A stretch of 64,000 nucleotides of DNA from assembly GCF_051133435.1 (NCBI RefSeq), contig NZ_JBPGNY010000002.1, positions 496,001-560,000 of the forward strand, read 5' to 3'. The notes beneath the pieces were generated by a model that saw nothing but the letters and a program-made list of their open reading frames with translations, ran no database searches and was not told where the DNA came from. Below, piece by piece: positions 1 through 9,882 of the stretch (its first letter is position 1; each line of letters begins with the position of its first letter). The stretch comes from JAAYAO01 sp051133435. GTDB taxonomy: Bacteria > Actinomycetota > Actinomycetes > Propionibacteriales > Propionibacteriaceae. Position numbers and translations under genes: made by a program.

Positions 1-1
1 C

Positions 2-1948
2 GGCCCGGCGATGCCACGGATCGTCTCCGAACTCGGCGGCATGGACCACTACTCCTGGGTGCCGTCCATCGCGATGCTGATGTCGGCGATCACCGTCCCG
101 ATCGTCGGCAAGTTGTCCGATATGTACGGCCGACGGATCTTCTTCCTGGCCGGGCTCATCGTCTTCATGAGCGGCACCCTGTTGTCCGGGTTGTCGCCGA
201 ACTTCTGGTTCCTGGTCTTCGCCCGCGGCATCCAGGGCATCGGCATGGGCACCCTGATGCCGCTGTCGCAGACCATCCTGGGTGACATCGTGCCGCCCCG
301 GTTCCGCGGCAAATACCAGGGCTACCTGGGTGCGGTGTTCGGGCTGGCCTCGGTGGCCGGCCCGCTGGTCGGCGGCGCGCTCACCGACACCTTCGGCTGG
401 CGGGTGCTCTTCTTCGCCACCCTGCCCTTCGGCATCGTGGCCTTCTTCGCGGTGCTCCGCTTCCTGCAGATGGACCACACCCCGTCCACCGCCAAGGTCG
501 ACGTGCCCGGCATCGTGGTGCTGTCGCTGGCGATCACCACGATGCTGATCGCCACCTCCACCGGTGGGACGACCTGGCCGTGGCTCTCCTGGCAGATTCT
601 CACCCTGTACGGGGTGGGCCTGGTGGCGCTGGTGGTCTTCGTGTTCATCGAACGCCGCGCCGAGGAGCCGGTGATTCCGTTGCGGCTGTGGCGCAACTCG
701 GTGTTCACCCTGTCGAACCTCTCCGGCTTCGGGGTCGCGATGATGATGTTCGGCGCGATCATGTACGCCCCGGTGTTCGCCCAGGGAGGTTTGGGCGCCA
801 ACGCCACCCAGTCGGGTGTGATCCTGATGCCGCTGAACATCGTGATGATCGGCACCGGCATCGTGATCGGCCTGCTGATCACCCGCACCGGCCGCTACAA
901 GCCCTTCATGTTGGTGGGCGTGAGCATCATGACGCTGTCGTTCTGGTTGCTCACCCAGATTCACATGCACAGCCCCTTCTGGCAGCTCGCTGCGGTACTC
1001 GGCCTGTTCGGCCTGGGGCTGGGCTCGTGCATGCAGATCTACCTGCTGATCGTGCAGAACGCCGCGATGCGCCGCGACCTCGGTGTGGCCACCGCCACCA
1101 CCCAGTTCGTCCGTACCGTCGGCAACACGGTGGGCGTGGCATTGTTCGGCGCGATCATGTCGGCCGGCATTCCCACCGGCATCGCGCGGCATCTGCCCCC
1201 CGGTGCCGCCGACCGGGTCGATCTGAGCAAGCTCGATGCCGGTTCGGTGCTCGATCCGGGTTCGCTGGCCGGCCTGCCCCCCGAGGTGGTCGCGGCGGTG
1301 CGCAACGGGGTCACCGATGCGCTCACCGGATCCTTCTGGTGGGGCATCCCGATGGGGTTGTCGGTGCTGGCGCTGAGCTTCTTCATCAAGGAACTGCCGC
1401 TGCGCGAAACGGTGCACAGTGTCGATGAGGCCCGACAGGAATACCTCGACCAGATGGGGCAGAGCTCGGCCGACATGCCCCGGGTGCCACTCGGTCGCAA
1501 CATCAAGCGGGCCCGCACCAGCGAACGCGTCCTCGGCCTGCAGTACGACCTGTTGGTCGACCAGGCCCGGCGCAGCGACCGACCCCTGCTCACCCAGGCG
1601 ATCACCGACCTCGGCGACGGCGACTTCGAACGCGGCGTCCAGTTGATGCGCCGCACCGCCACGATGCTCACCAGCGAGGACGCCAAGATGGTCGAGAGCG
1701 CGGAGAAATTCGCGATCGAGATCGCCGAGCGTGCCGCTCGTCCCGGTGGCGTCCTGGACGATCCGGTGCGCGATGCGATCGCCGAACTGGCCACCGAACT
1801 CGACCGCGACAAGGTGCTCACCACGGTCGAACCCACCGTTGCCGAACGCTATGTCGGGGTCGATGTCGACAAGCTGCGTCAGGCGAGCAACTCACTCACC
1901 GCGGCCTTCCTGGTCGACATGCACCAGTTGCGCCGCGGCGGCGAATAG
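2..1948 (+). CDS. MFS drug/proton antiporter, DHA2 (EmrB/QacA) type, 5' truncated
   Basis: A 14-helix multidrug efflux pump of the cytoplasmic membrane, exchanging protons for drugs. The frame is open through base 2, and the first residues seen (PRIVSELGG) normally follow the start of helix 1, so the true start lies left of the window. Counting from the ATG at 11, loop 2-3 motif A (GKLSDMYGRR) is at 33-42 and a motif C-like stretch (SVAGPLVGGAL) is near 115-125. After the last helix (about 455) there is an unusually long hydrophilic tail of about 190 residues, rich in Asp, Glu and Arg and probably cytosolic. The family is clear; the substrate is unknown. Confidence 0.9.
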   Translation, partial: GPAMPRIVSELGGMDHYSWVPSIAMLMSAITVPIVGKLSDMYGRRIFFLAGLIVFMSGTLLSGLSPNFWFLVFARGIQGIGMGTLMPLSQTILGDIVPPRFRGKYQGYLGAVFGLASVAGPLVGGALTDTFGWRVLFFATLPFGIVAFFAVLRFLQMDHTPSTAKVDVPGIVVLSLAITTMLIATSTGGTTWPWLSWQILTLYGVGLVALVVFVFIERRAEEPVIPLRLWRNSVFTLSNLSGFGVAMMMFGAIMYAPVFAQGGLGANATQSGVILMPLNIVMIGTGIVIGLLITRTGRYKPFMLVGVSIMTLSFWLLTQIHMHSPFWQLAAVLGLFGLGLGSCMQIYLLIVQNAAMRRDLGVATATTQFVRTVGNTVGVALFGAIMSAGIPTGIARHLPPGAADRVDLSKLDAGSVLDPGSLAGLPPEVVAAVRNGVTDALTGSFWWGIPMGLSVLALSFFIKELPLRETVHSVDEARQEYLDQMGQSSADMPRVPLGRNIKRARTSERVLGLQYDLLVDQARRSDRPLLTQAITDLGDGDFERGVQLMRRTATMLTSEDAKMVESAEKFAIEIAERAARPGGVLDDPVRDAIAELATELDRDKVLTTVEPTVAERYVGVDVDKLRQASNSLTAAFLVDMHQLRRGGE

Positions 1949-2001
1949 TCCGGGCTTCTCGGGCGGTCAACTGCCGGCCTATTTCGGGATAAGGTGGCGG
2001 G

Positions 2002-2127
2002 GTGAAAATCAAACTGACGCTGTTGGTGATGCTGCTCGGCGCCTCCCTGCTGGTGCGTCGGCAGAGCCGTCGGGTGCAGGCCGAGGCCGAACTGTGGGCC
2101 GACGCCACCGACGCCATCGACGGCTGA
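2002..2127 (+). CDS. DLW-39-like small protein (41 aa)
   Basis: A 41-residue ORF with a GTG start preceded by AAGGTGG at good spacing. It has a basic N-terminus, one hydrophobic segment (about 5-17), a charged Arg-rich stretch and the tail AELWADATDAIDG. This arrangement and the (E/D)LW-A-(E/D)-ATD tail resemble the DLW-39 family of tiny actinobacterial proteins, whose function is unknown. It ends one base before the stop codon of the convergent phosphodiesterase gene. The family assignment is from memory of the motif. Confidence 0.6.
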   Translation: MKIKLTLLVMLLGASLLVRRQSRRVQAEAELWADATDAIDG

Positions 2128-2128
2128 A

Positions 2129-2830
2129 TCAGCCGGCCAGCGCCTGCACCGCCTCGCGTGGGATGTCGGTGATGATCGCCTCCACCCCGAGCTCGGCCAA
2201 TTGCCGGACGCGGCCGGGATCGTTGACCGTCCAGGCATGCAGCCGCATCCGGTGATGCCGGGCCCGGTCGACCAGGACCGGGGTGACCAGGCTGTGCTCG
2301 GGGTGAATCGCCTGTAGCTCGAACTCCTGCGCCCACTCCCAGTCGACCGGGCCGTGGGTGAGCAGCCCGATCCGGGCCTGCCGCGACAAGGAGCGCAGCT
2401 CGCGCAGGGTGTACCGGTTGAACGACGACCACCACACCCGCTCGGCCAGCTCCCGCTCCTCGACCAACCGCAGGCAGGCCTCGGCCAGGCCGGGCTGACC
2501 GACCGCATCGGTCTTCAACTCGATGTTGATCGTCAGATCACCCGGACCCAACAACTCCAGCACCTCGGCCAGGGTCGGGATCGGTTGCGGCGGATCACCC
2601 AGGGCCTGCCAGCCGGCGATCTGCTCCAGAGTCGCCTCGTGCACCGCCCCGGTGCCGGTGGTGGTGCGCTCGAAGGTCTCGTCATGAATCACCACCGGTG
2701 TGCCATCGGCCAGCAGGTGCACGTCCAACTCGATTCCCGCCGCCCCGGCCTTCGCCGCCCGGGCAAAAGCCAGCAGGGTGTTCTCCGGTGCCTCGGAGCT
2801 GGCCCCACGGTGTCCCCAGATTTCGGTCAT
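2129..2830 (-). CDS. Glycerophosphodiester phosphodiesterase (cytosolic, UgpQ-like)
   Basis: Hydrolyses glycerophosphodiesters to glycerol 3-phosphate and an alcohol. A 233-residue GDPD TIM barrel with the family signature near the N-terminus: GHRGASSEAPENTL (catalytic His and Arg) followed by ELDVHLLADGTPVVIHD, which holds the metal-binding Glu/Asp and second His. No signal peptide is seen, so it is probably cytosolic. The start at 2830 (MTEIWGHRG) puts the first motif where the family has it; the in-frame upstream ATG at 2872 would overlap a palindromic repeat and add 14 atypical residues. Confidence 0.88.
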   Translation of the reverse strand: MTEIWGHRGASSEAPENTLLAFARAAKAGAAGIELDVHLLADGTPVVIHDETFERTTTGTGAVHEATLEQIAGWQALGDPPQPIPTLAEVLELLGPGDLTINIELKTDAVGQPGLAEACLRLVEERELAERVWWSSFNRYTLRELRSLSRQARIGLLTHGPVDWEWAQEFELQAIHPEHSLVTPVLVDRARHHRMRLHAWTVNDPGRVRQLAELGVEAIITDIPREAVQALAG

Positions 2831-2859
2831 GGGTCCAGTCTTGCGCACCGCACGGGCGA

Positions 2860-2903
2860 GATCGTGTGACATGTTGTCGACCTGTCGGACAAGAAGTCAC
2901 ACG
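2860..2903. repeat. Palindromic repeat family 1, copy 1
   Basis: An imperfect inverted repeat between the divergent phosphodiesterase and fumarase genes. Outer arms CGTGTGAC (2863-2870) and GTCACACG (2896-2903) are perfect complements; an inner stem TTGTC/GACAA follows. It aligns without gaps over 41 bases with copies at 18527-18567 and 24987-25027, at about 31 of 41 positions. Outer arms are invariant, while the inner stem changes on both sides together. Its divergent-promoter location fits an operator better than a terminator. Confidence 0.75.
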
Positions 2904-2985
2904 TTGTTTCAGTCGACGACCCGGGCAGCGCGAACCGAACCCGCGGTGACAGGATGGAAGGCAGACCGAACGCGAGGAGTGAGCC

Positions 2986-4683
<1,698 letters not shown>

Positions 4684-4713
4684 GTCGGGGGAGTTCCGCT
4701 CGGTAAGCCCGGC

Positions 4714-5616
4714 TCAGGCGCGCAGGTCGAACCCGAGGTCGAGCACCACCGATGAATGGGTGAGCGCCCCGACCGAGATGTAGTCGACGCCGGTGGCGCC
4801 CACCGCGGCCGCATCGGCGAGCACCAGCCCGCCACTGGCCTCGGTGCGCACCCCACGCGGACGCGTGATCGCCACGGCCTCGCACAGCACGTCGGGGCTC
4901 ATGTTGTCGAGCAGAATCAGATCGGCGCCGGCCTGGACGGCTTCGCGCACCTGGTCGAGGGTGTCGCACTCAACCTCGACCGGAATGTCAGGGGCGTGCT
5001 GTTTGACCTTGGTGAAGGCGGCGGTCACCGAGCCGGCCCCGGCCACGTGGTTGTCCTTGATCAGCGCCGCATCGCCCAGGCCCAGACGATGGTTCAGCCC
5101 CCCGCCGCAGCGCACCGCGTACTTCTGCAGCACCCGTAGCCCCGGGACGGTTTTCCGGGTGTCGCGCACCCGGGCCCCGGTGCCGGCCAGGGCGTCGGCC
5201 CAGGCAGCGGTGCCGGTGGCCACTCCGGAGAGTTGCCCCAACAGGTTCAGCATCGACCGTTCGGCGGTCAACAAGGTGCGCAGCGGGCCGGTGGCCGACA
5301 GCACCGGGTCACCGGGGGCCACCCGGTCACCGTCGCGGGCGTGCAACTCCACGGTGATCTCGGTCTGCTGCCGGGAGGCCAGGGTGTGCAGCACCGCCGC
5401 GGCGACCGGTACCCCGGCCAGGCACCCGGGTTGCCGGGCCACCACATCGGCGATGCCCCGGGCGTCGGCGTCCAGGGTGGCCTCGGTGGTGACGTCCGGA
5501 CCCCAGGACAGGTCCTCGCTCAGGGCGCGGTCGGCGACATCGTGAACGTGCTGCGGGTCGAGCCCGACGGCTTCGAGAGCGGCGGTCAGGTCGGACGGCC
5601 AGGGCCAGGTATTCAT
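4714..5616 (-). CDS. nadC: Nicotinate-nucleotide (quinolinate) phosphoribosyltransferase
   Basis: Third step of de novo NAD synthesis: quinolinate plus PRPP gives nicotinate mononucleotide, CO2 and pyrophosphate. 300 residues, normal length. Substrate-binding motifs seen are RDTRKTVPGLR, KYAVRCGGGLNHR and KDNHVAGAG; the barrel ends with EASGG and DYISVGALTHS. The start at 5616 overlaps the nadB stop by four bases (ATGA), so the two are translationally coupled. Last gene of nadABC. Confidence 0.95.
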   Translation of the reverse strand: MNTWPWPSDLTAALEAVGLDPQHVHDVADRALSEDLSWGPDVTTEATLDADARGIADVVARQPGCLAGVPVAAAVLHTLASRQQTEITVELHARDGDRVAPGDPVLSATGPLRTLLTAERSMLNLLGQLSGVATGTAAWADALAGTGARVRDTRKTVPGLRVLQKYAVRCGGGLNHRLGLGDAALIKDNHVAGAGSVTAAFTKVKQHAPDIPVEVECDTLDQVREAVQAGADLILLDNMSPDVLCEAVAITRPRGVRTEASGGLVLADAAAVGATGVDYISVGALTHSSVVLDLGFDLRA

Positions 5617-7287
5617 GCTGCTTCCGTTTCGTTGCGGTTGGCGTTCACGGGCTTGGTGTTCACGGGGCTGGTGCCGGCGATGACGCCGTCGGCAGTGCGC
5701 TGCCAGGTCAGATGCCGGGCCCAGCTCGGATCGGTGTGCGGATGGTCGGTGCGTCGGTGGGCCCCGCGTGATTCGGTGCGGGCCCGGGCGGCGGCCACCA
5801 CCAGCGTGGCCACAGTATGCAGGTTCGTCGCGGTGATGCTGTCCTGGGTCAGGTTGGTGTCGGCGTCGCACATGGTCGTCAGGGTGCGGGCGGCGTCTCC
5901 CAATCCGTCGGCGTCGCGGGCCACCGAGGCGGCGGAGGTCATCACGTCCCGGATCCGCTCGATCGCGGACGGGTCGATCAGGGTTGTCGCGCCCGCTTCC
6001 GCGGAGCTGTCCGGACGTGGTTCCGGGGGCAGGGCGCTGAGGGCCGGTTCGGCGGCGAGCAGTTCCCCCACCCGGTCACCGGCGACCAGGGCCTCGGGCA
6101 GGGAGTTGGAGGCCAACCGGTTCGCGCCGTGCAGCCCGGTCGCGGCGACCTCCCCGACGGCGTACAGGCCCGGCACCGAGGTGCGTCCGCTCAGATCGGC
6201 GGCCACCCCGCCACACAGGTAGTGCGCCCCGGGTTGCACCGGAATCGGTTCGGTCGCCGGGTTGATACCGCGCGCACGGCACATCTCAAGAATCGCCGGG
6301 AACCTCTCCCGCCACTCCTCGGCACCCAGCGCGGTGCCGTCCAGAAACAGGTGCGGTGCGCCGGTGCGCTGCAGGTGCGCATGCATCGCGGCCGCGACCA
6401 CATCGCGCGGCGCCAGATCGGCCAGCGGATGCAGCCCGGCCATCACCGGGGCACCGGTGCGGTCGATCAGCACCGCCCCCTCACCGCGCACCGCCTCCGA
6501 GATCAGCACCCCGCGTTCGCCGGGAACCGCGAGCACGGTCGGATGGAACTGCACGAACTCCAGATCGCGCAGCACCGCCCCGGCCCGCCAAGCCATCGCC
6601 AGTCCGTCCCCGGTGGCGACCGCCGGGTTGGACGTGCCACGCCAGAGCTGCCCGGCACCGCCGGTGGCCAGGACGACTGCGGGGGCAACGAGGTCACCGA
6701 TGCTGCCGTCGTCGGCCAACACCCGCACCCCGCGGGTTGCCCCGTCCGAGTCGGTCAACACGTCCAGGGCCCGGACGTCCTCGCGCACCGTCACGGTCGC
6801 ATCGGGTACCGAGCGGGCCCGGGCGAGCGCACCGATCAGGGTGCGCATCACCTCGGCACCGGAGGAATCCCCGGCGTGCAGGATTCGGCGACGCTGATGC
6901 CCGCCCTCCAGGTGGAGGTCATAGTCGTGCTGGTCATTGTCGCTGGCATCCCGATCGAACTCTGCGCCGAGCTCGATCAGCCGCCGCAATGCCTCCGGCG
7001 CCGCGGCAACCAGGTCGCGCACCGTGTCCGGCTCGCACAGCCCGGCCCCGGCGGTGAGGGTGTCGGCGATGTGGAGTGCGGCCGAATCGTCCGCGGCCCA
7101 CATCGCCGCCAGCCCACCCTGGGCCCGGTCGGTGGCCGAATCGCGGATTCCGGCGCGGGTGATCAGTACGGTCGGCACCCGTGCGGAGGCCAGGTGGATC
7201 GCGGCGGCCAACCCGGCGGCTCCCGAGCCGACGATCACCACCGAGGTGTGCTGCTGCCAGGCGGGTGCGGCCGTGCTGAGCAGCCGG

Positions 7288-7295
<8 letters not shown>
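5613..7295 (-). CDS. nadB: L-aspartate oxidase
   Basis: FAD enzyme oxidising L-aspartate to iminoaspartate, the first step of de novo NAD synthesis. 560 residues. The N-terminal dinucleotide fold shows VIVGSGAAGLAAAIHLA (about 20-36); the FAD/substrate region has DRAQGGLAA, the central part has EFVQFHPTVL, and the flavin-contacting LHGANRLASNSLPEALV is near residue 385. The C-terminal helical domain of the succinate dehydrogenase/fumarate reductase flavoprotein family is present. It overlaps nadA by 8 bases and nadC by 4. Confidence 0.95.
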
Positions 7296-8298
<1,003 letters not shown>

Positions 8299-8314
8299 GT
8301 TTTCGTCTCCTTCG

Positions 8315-8337
8315 GTTTTCGACTCACGGGCGAAAAC
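8315..8337. promoter_or_regulatory. Candidate NrtR operator in the nadA/nrtR intergenic region
   Basis: Perfect 7-bp inverted repeat GTTTTCG-N9-CGAAAAC, just upstream of the nadA ribosome-binding site. NrtR-type regulators commonly bind palindromes ahead of nad genes and beside their own gene. The palindrome is seen directly; its recognition by NrtR is inferred from position only. Confidence 0.45.
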
Positions 8338-8362
8338 TGATTCAACAGTAGCATGCACAATC

Positions 8363-9109
8363 GTGGGGACACCTGATCGAGACCGCCGGGCGCCGCTGCG
8401 CGACGACAGCGGGGTGGCGAAATACCGCCACGAGGCCCTGGCCGTGGTGCTGCAAGTACGCCCGCTGACAACGGGGTTCGTGCTCTCGGTGCTGGCCTGG
8501 CAGCGACCCCGGGAGCCCTATGCCGGAATGTGGGCCCTGCCGTCGGGTCCGGTGGAGGTGGACGAGCGAATCGGCACCTCGGTGCGCCGCCACCTGGCCA
8601 CCCGGGTGGAGCTGTCGGAGGTCGCCCACCTGGAGCAACTGCTCACCGTCAGCGCGCCCGACCGCGACCCTTTCGAGCGCACCATCGGCACTGCCTATCT
8701 CGGTCTGGTGCCCTGGACCAATGATCCGAAACTGCCCGCCGGGGCGGCGTGGTTGCCGGTCGCCGAACTGCCCGAGATGGCCTTCGACCACCACCGGCTG
8801 GTGCACAAGGGGGTGGGCAGGATGCAGGCGAAACTCTCCTACACCAACATCGGTTTCGCTCTGGCCCCGCCGGAGTTCACCATGGCGCAACTGCGCGATG
8901 CCTATGAAGCAGCGCTCGGGCACAAGATCTCGGTCACCAATCTGCAGCGGATTCTGACCCGCCGCGAGCAGTTGGCCCCGACCGGGCAGACCACCTCGCC
9001 GGGGGTCAAAGGCGGCCGGCCCGCCAAGCTCTTCCGCTTCACCCGCCACGAACTCGAGATCACCGACCCGTTCGCGGTGCTCCGCCCGGAACCGGGGTCA
9101 CGGGCCTAG
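8363..9109 (+). CDS. nrtR: NrtR-type Nudix transcriptional regulator of NAD synthesis
   Basis: Repressor with a Nudix-like sensor domain (about 20-150) fused to a C-terminal winged helix (about 160-235). The Nudix box region (GPVEVDERIGTSVRRHL) lacks the REXXEE glutamates, so it is probably a ligand sensor rather than a hydrolase. The C-terminal pattern NLQRILTRREQL ... GGRPAKLFRF is typical of NrtR. There is no in-frame ATG; GTG at 8363 or 8414 can start it, and I chose 8363 for length. Divergent from nadABC, the expected target. Confidence 0.85.
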   Translation: MGTPDRDRRAPLRDDSGVAKYRHEALAVVLQVRPLTTGFVLSVLAWQRPREPYAGMWALPSGPVEVDERIGTSVRRHLATRVELSEVAHLEQLLTVSAPDRDPFERTIGTAYLGLVPWTNDPKLPAGAAWLPVAELPEMAFDHHRLVHKGVGRMQAKLSYTNIGFALAPPEFTMAQLRDAYEAALGHKISVTNLQRILTRREQLAPTGQTTSPGVKGGRPAKLFRFTRHELEITDPFAVLRPEPGSRA

Positions 9110-9177
9110 GTATCTGCCCGCATTGCCCGCTCGGCGCCCCGTAGCTGCCAGGCCCGGGCGGGTATGGGGCGCGGTGG

Positions 9178-9246
9178 GTACCAAAACAGGCAACTCACCT
9201 CGCGGATTCGGCCGGAATCCGCGAGGTGAGTTGGGGGTTTTGGTAC
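9178..9246. repeat. 69-bp near-perfect hairpin
   Basis: Long inverted repeat downstream of nrtR. Outer arms GTACCAAAAC (9178-9187) and GTTTTGGTAC (9237-9246) are perfect. A 4x4 internal mismatch follows, then an 18-bp perfect stem (9192-9209 with 9215-9232) and a five-base loop. No T-run follows on either strand, so it is not a standard terminator, although it could end nrtR transcription. No second copy was noticed in the window. Confidence 0.8.
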
Positions 9247-9318
9247 GCGAGCAGGGGAGATGAGGTTGGGGTATGCCCGGGTGAGGGTTACCTACGCGAG
9301 CTCGGGCTCTTTGCCCTT

Positions 9319-9395
9319 CTGCTGCAACCGGTCCGTTTTCGGGCCTCCGAACCCGAATATGGTTTCGCGCCACGAAATCAGGCCGGTTGCAGCAG
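9319..9395. repeat. 77-bp dispersed structured repeat, copy A
   Basis: Begins CTGCTGCAACCGG and ends with its exact reverse complement (13-bp outer stem). Internal hairpins are TTCGG-GCCT-CCGAA (about 9337-9350) and TTTCG-CGCCA-CGAAA. It has the same length and layout as copies at 35414-35490 and 45952-46028. Non-coding; it lies about 110 bases upstream of the leader peptide. Confidence 0.85.
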
Positions 9396-9503
9396 CGCGC
9401 GACGGGCGGACGACCGACCCCGCCCCGAGATCGGTTGAATTTTCAATCTCATCATGTGGGATATCCGGGTTCTCGCGATTTCTCGTGTGGCAGGTTGTCA
9501 CCC

Positions 9504-9581
9504 ATGCATCAGTTCGCGACCCTTCGCCGCCACATTGACTTCGGTCGCTGTGCGCAGATGTGTTGTCGCTGCTGTCGGTGA
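9504..9581 (+). CDS. Polycysteine leader peptide (25 aa), candidate cysteine attenuator
   Basis: A 25-residue ORF, ATG 9504 to TGA 9581. The middle reads LRRHIDFGR, matching the R-x-H-(I/V)-D-x-x-R core of actinobacterial leader peptides found ahead of sulfur genes. The last ten residues contain five cysteines (positions 16, 20, 21, 23, 24), including two Cys-Cys pairs next to the stop. Polycysteine leaders of this kind are established cysteine-responsive attenuators in mycobacteria: cysteine shortage stalls the ribosome and opens the downstream operon. No good Shine-Dalgarno is seen, so it may be leaderless. The next gene starts about 300 bases downstream. Confidence 0.8.
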   Translation: MHQFATLRRHIDFGRCAQMCCRCCR

Positions 9582-9882
9582 CGACCTGAGCTGATTCCAG
9601 CCCGCGGGTTTTCCGCGCTGTTGCCGCACCCCACAGGCCCGTGAGGGCCGTGTCGTGCGCAGACGGGGTCACACCACCCAATCCGGTTCCGGTGTGAGCC
9701 AACCAGGGCATCTTTCGACCCCGGCTCACGCACCCGAACCGAACCGTTCCACATGCTCGGCCGGTCGCGAGACCGTCCCGCCGGCAACGGCACCCTCCAC
9801 ACTTCCCGGGTTCTCCCCGACTCCTTGACGTACCCGCACCCGTGCTCGATACGTCTCTTTGCTCTTCCCGAAAGGCACCACC
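9582..9882 (+). promoter_or_regulatory. Leader/attenuator region of the ABC-monooxygenase operon
   Basis: About 300 bases without a credible gene between the leader stop and the binding-protein start. Three hairpins are visible: CGCGG/CCGCG (9603-9617), GGCCC-GTGA-GGGCC with a CAC/GTG extension (9632-9652), and TCACACC/GGTGTGA (9669-9697). These could act as anti-terminator and terminator or anti-RBS structures coupled to leader translation. No T-run marks an intrinsic terminator. The mechanism is inferred. Confidence 0.5.

Noticed and set aside
2830..2872. Longer phosphodiesterase starting at 2872
   Set aside because: Would place the start inside the palindrome and add residues before the GHRG motif that the family lacks.
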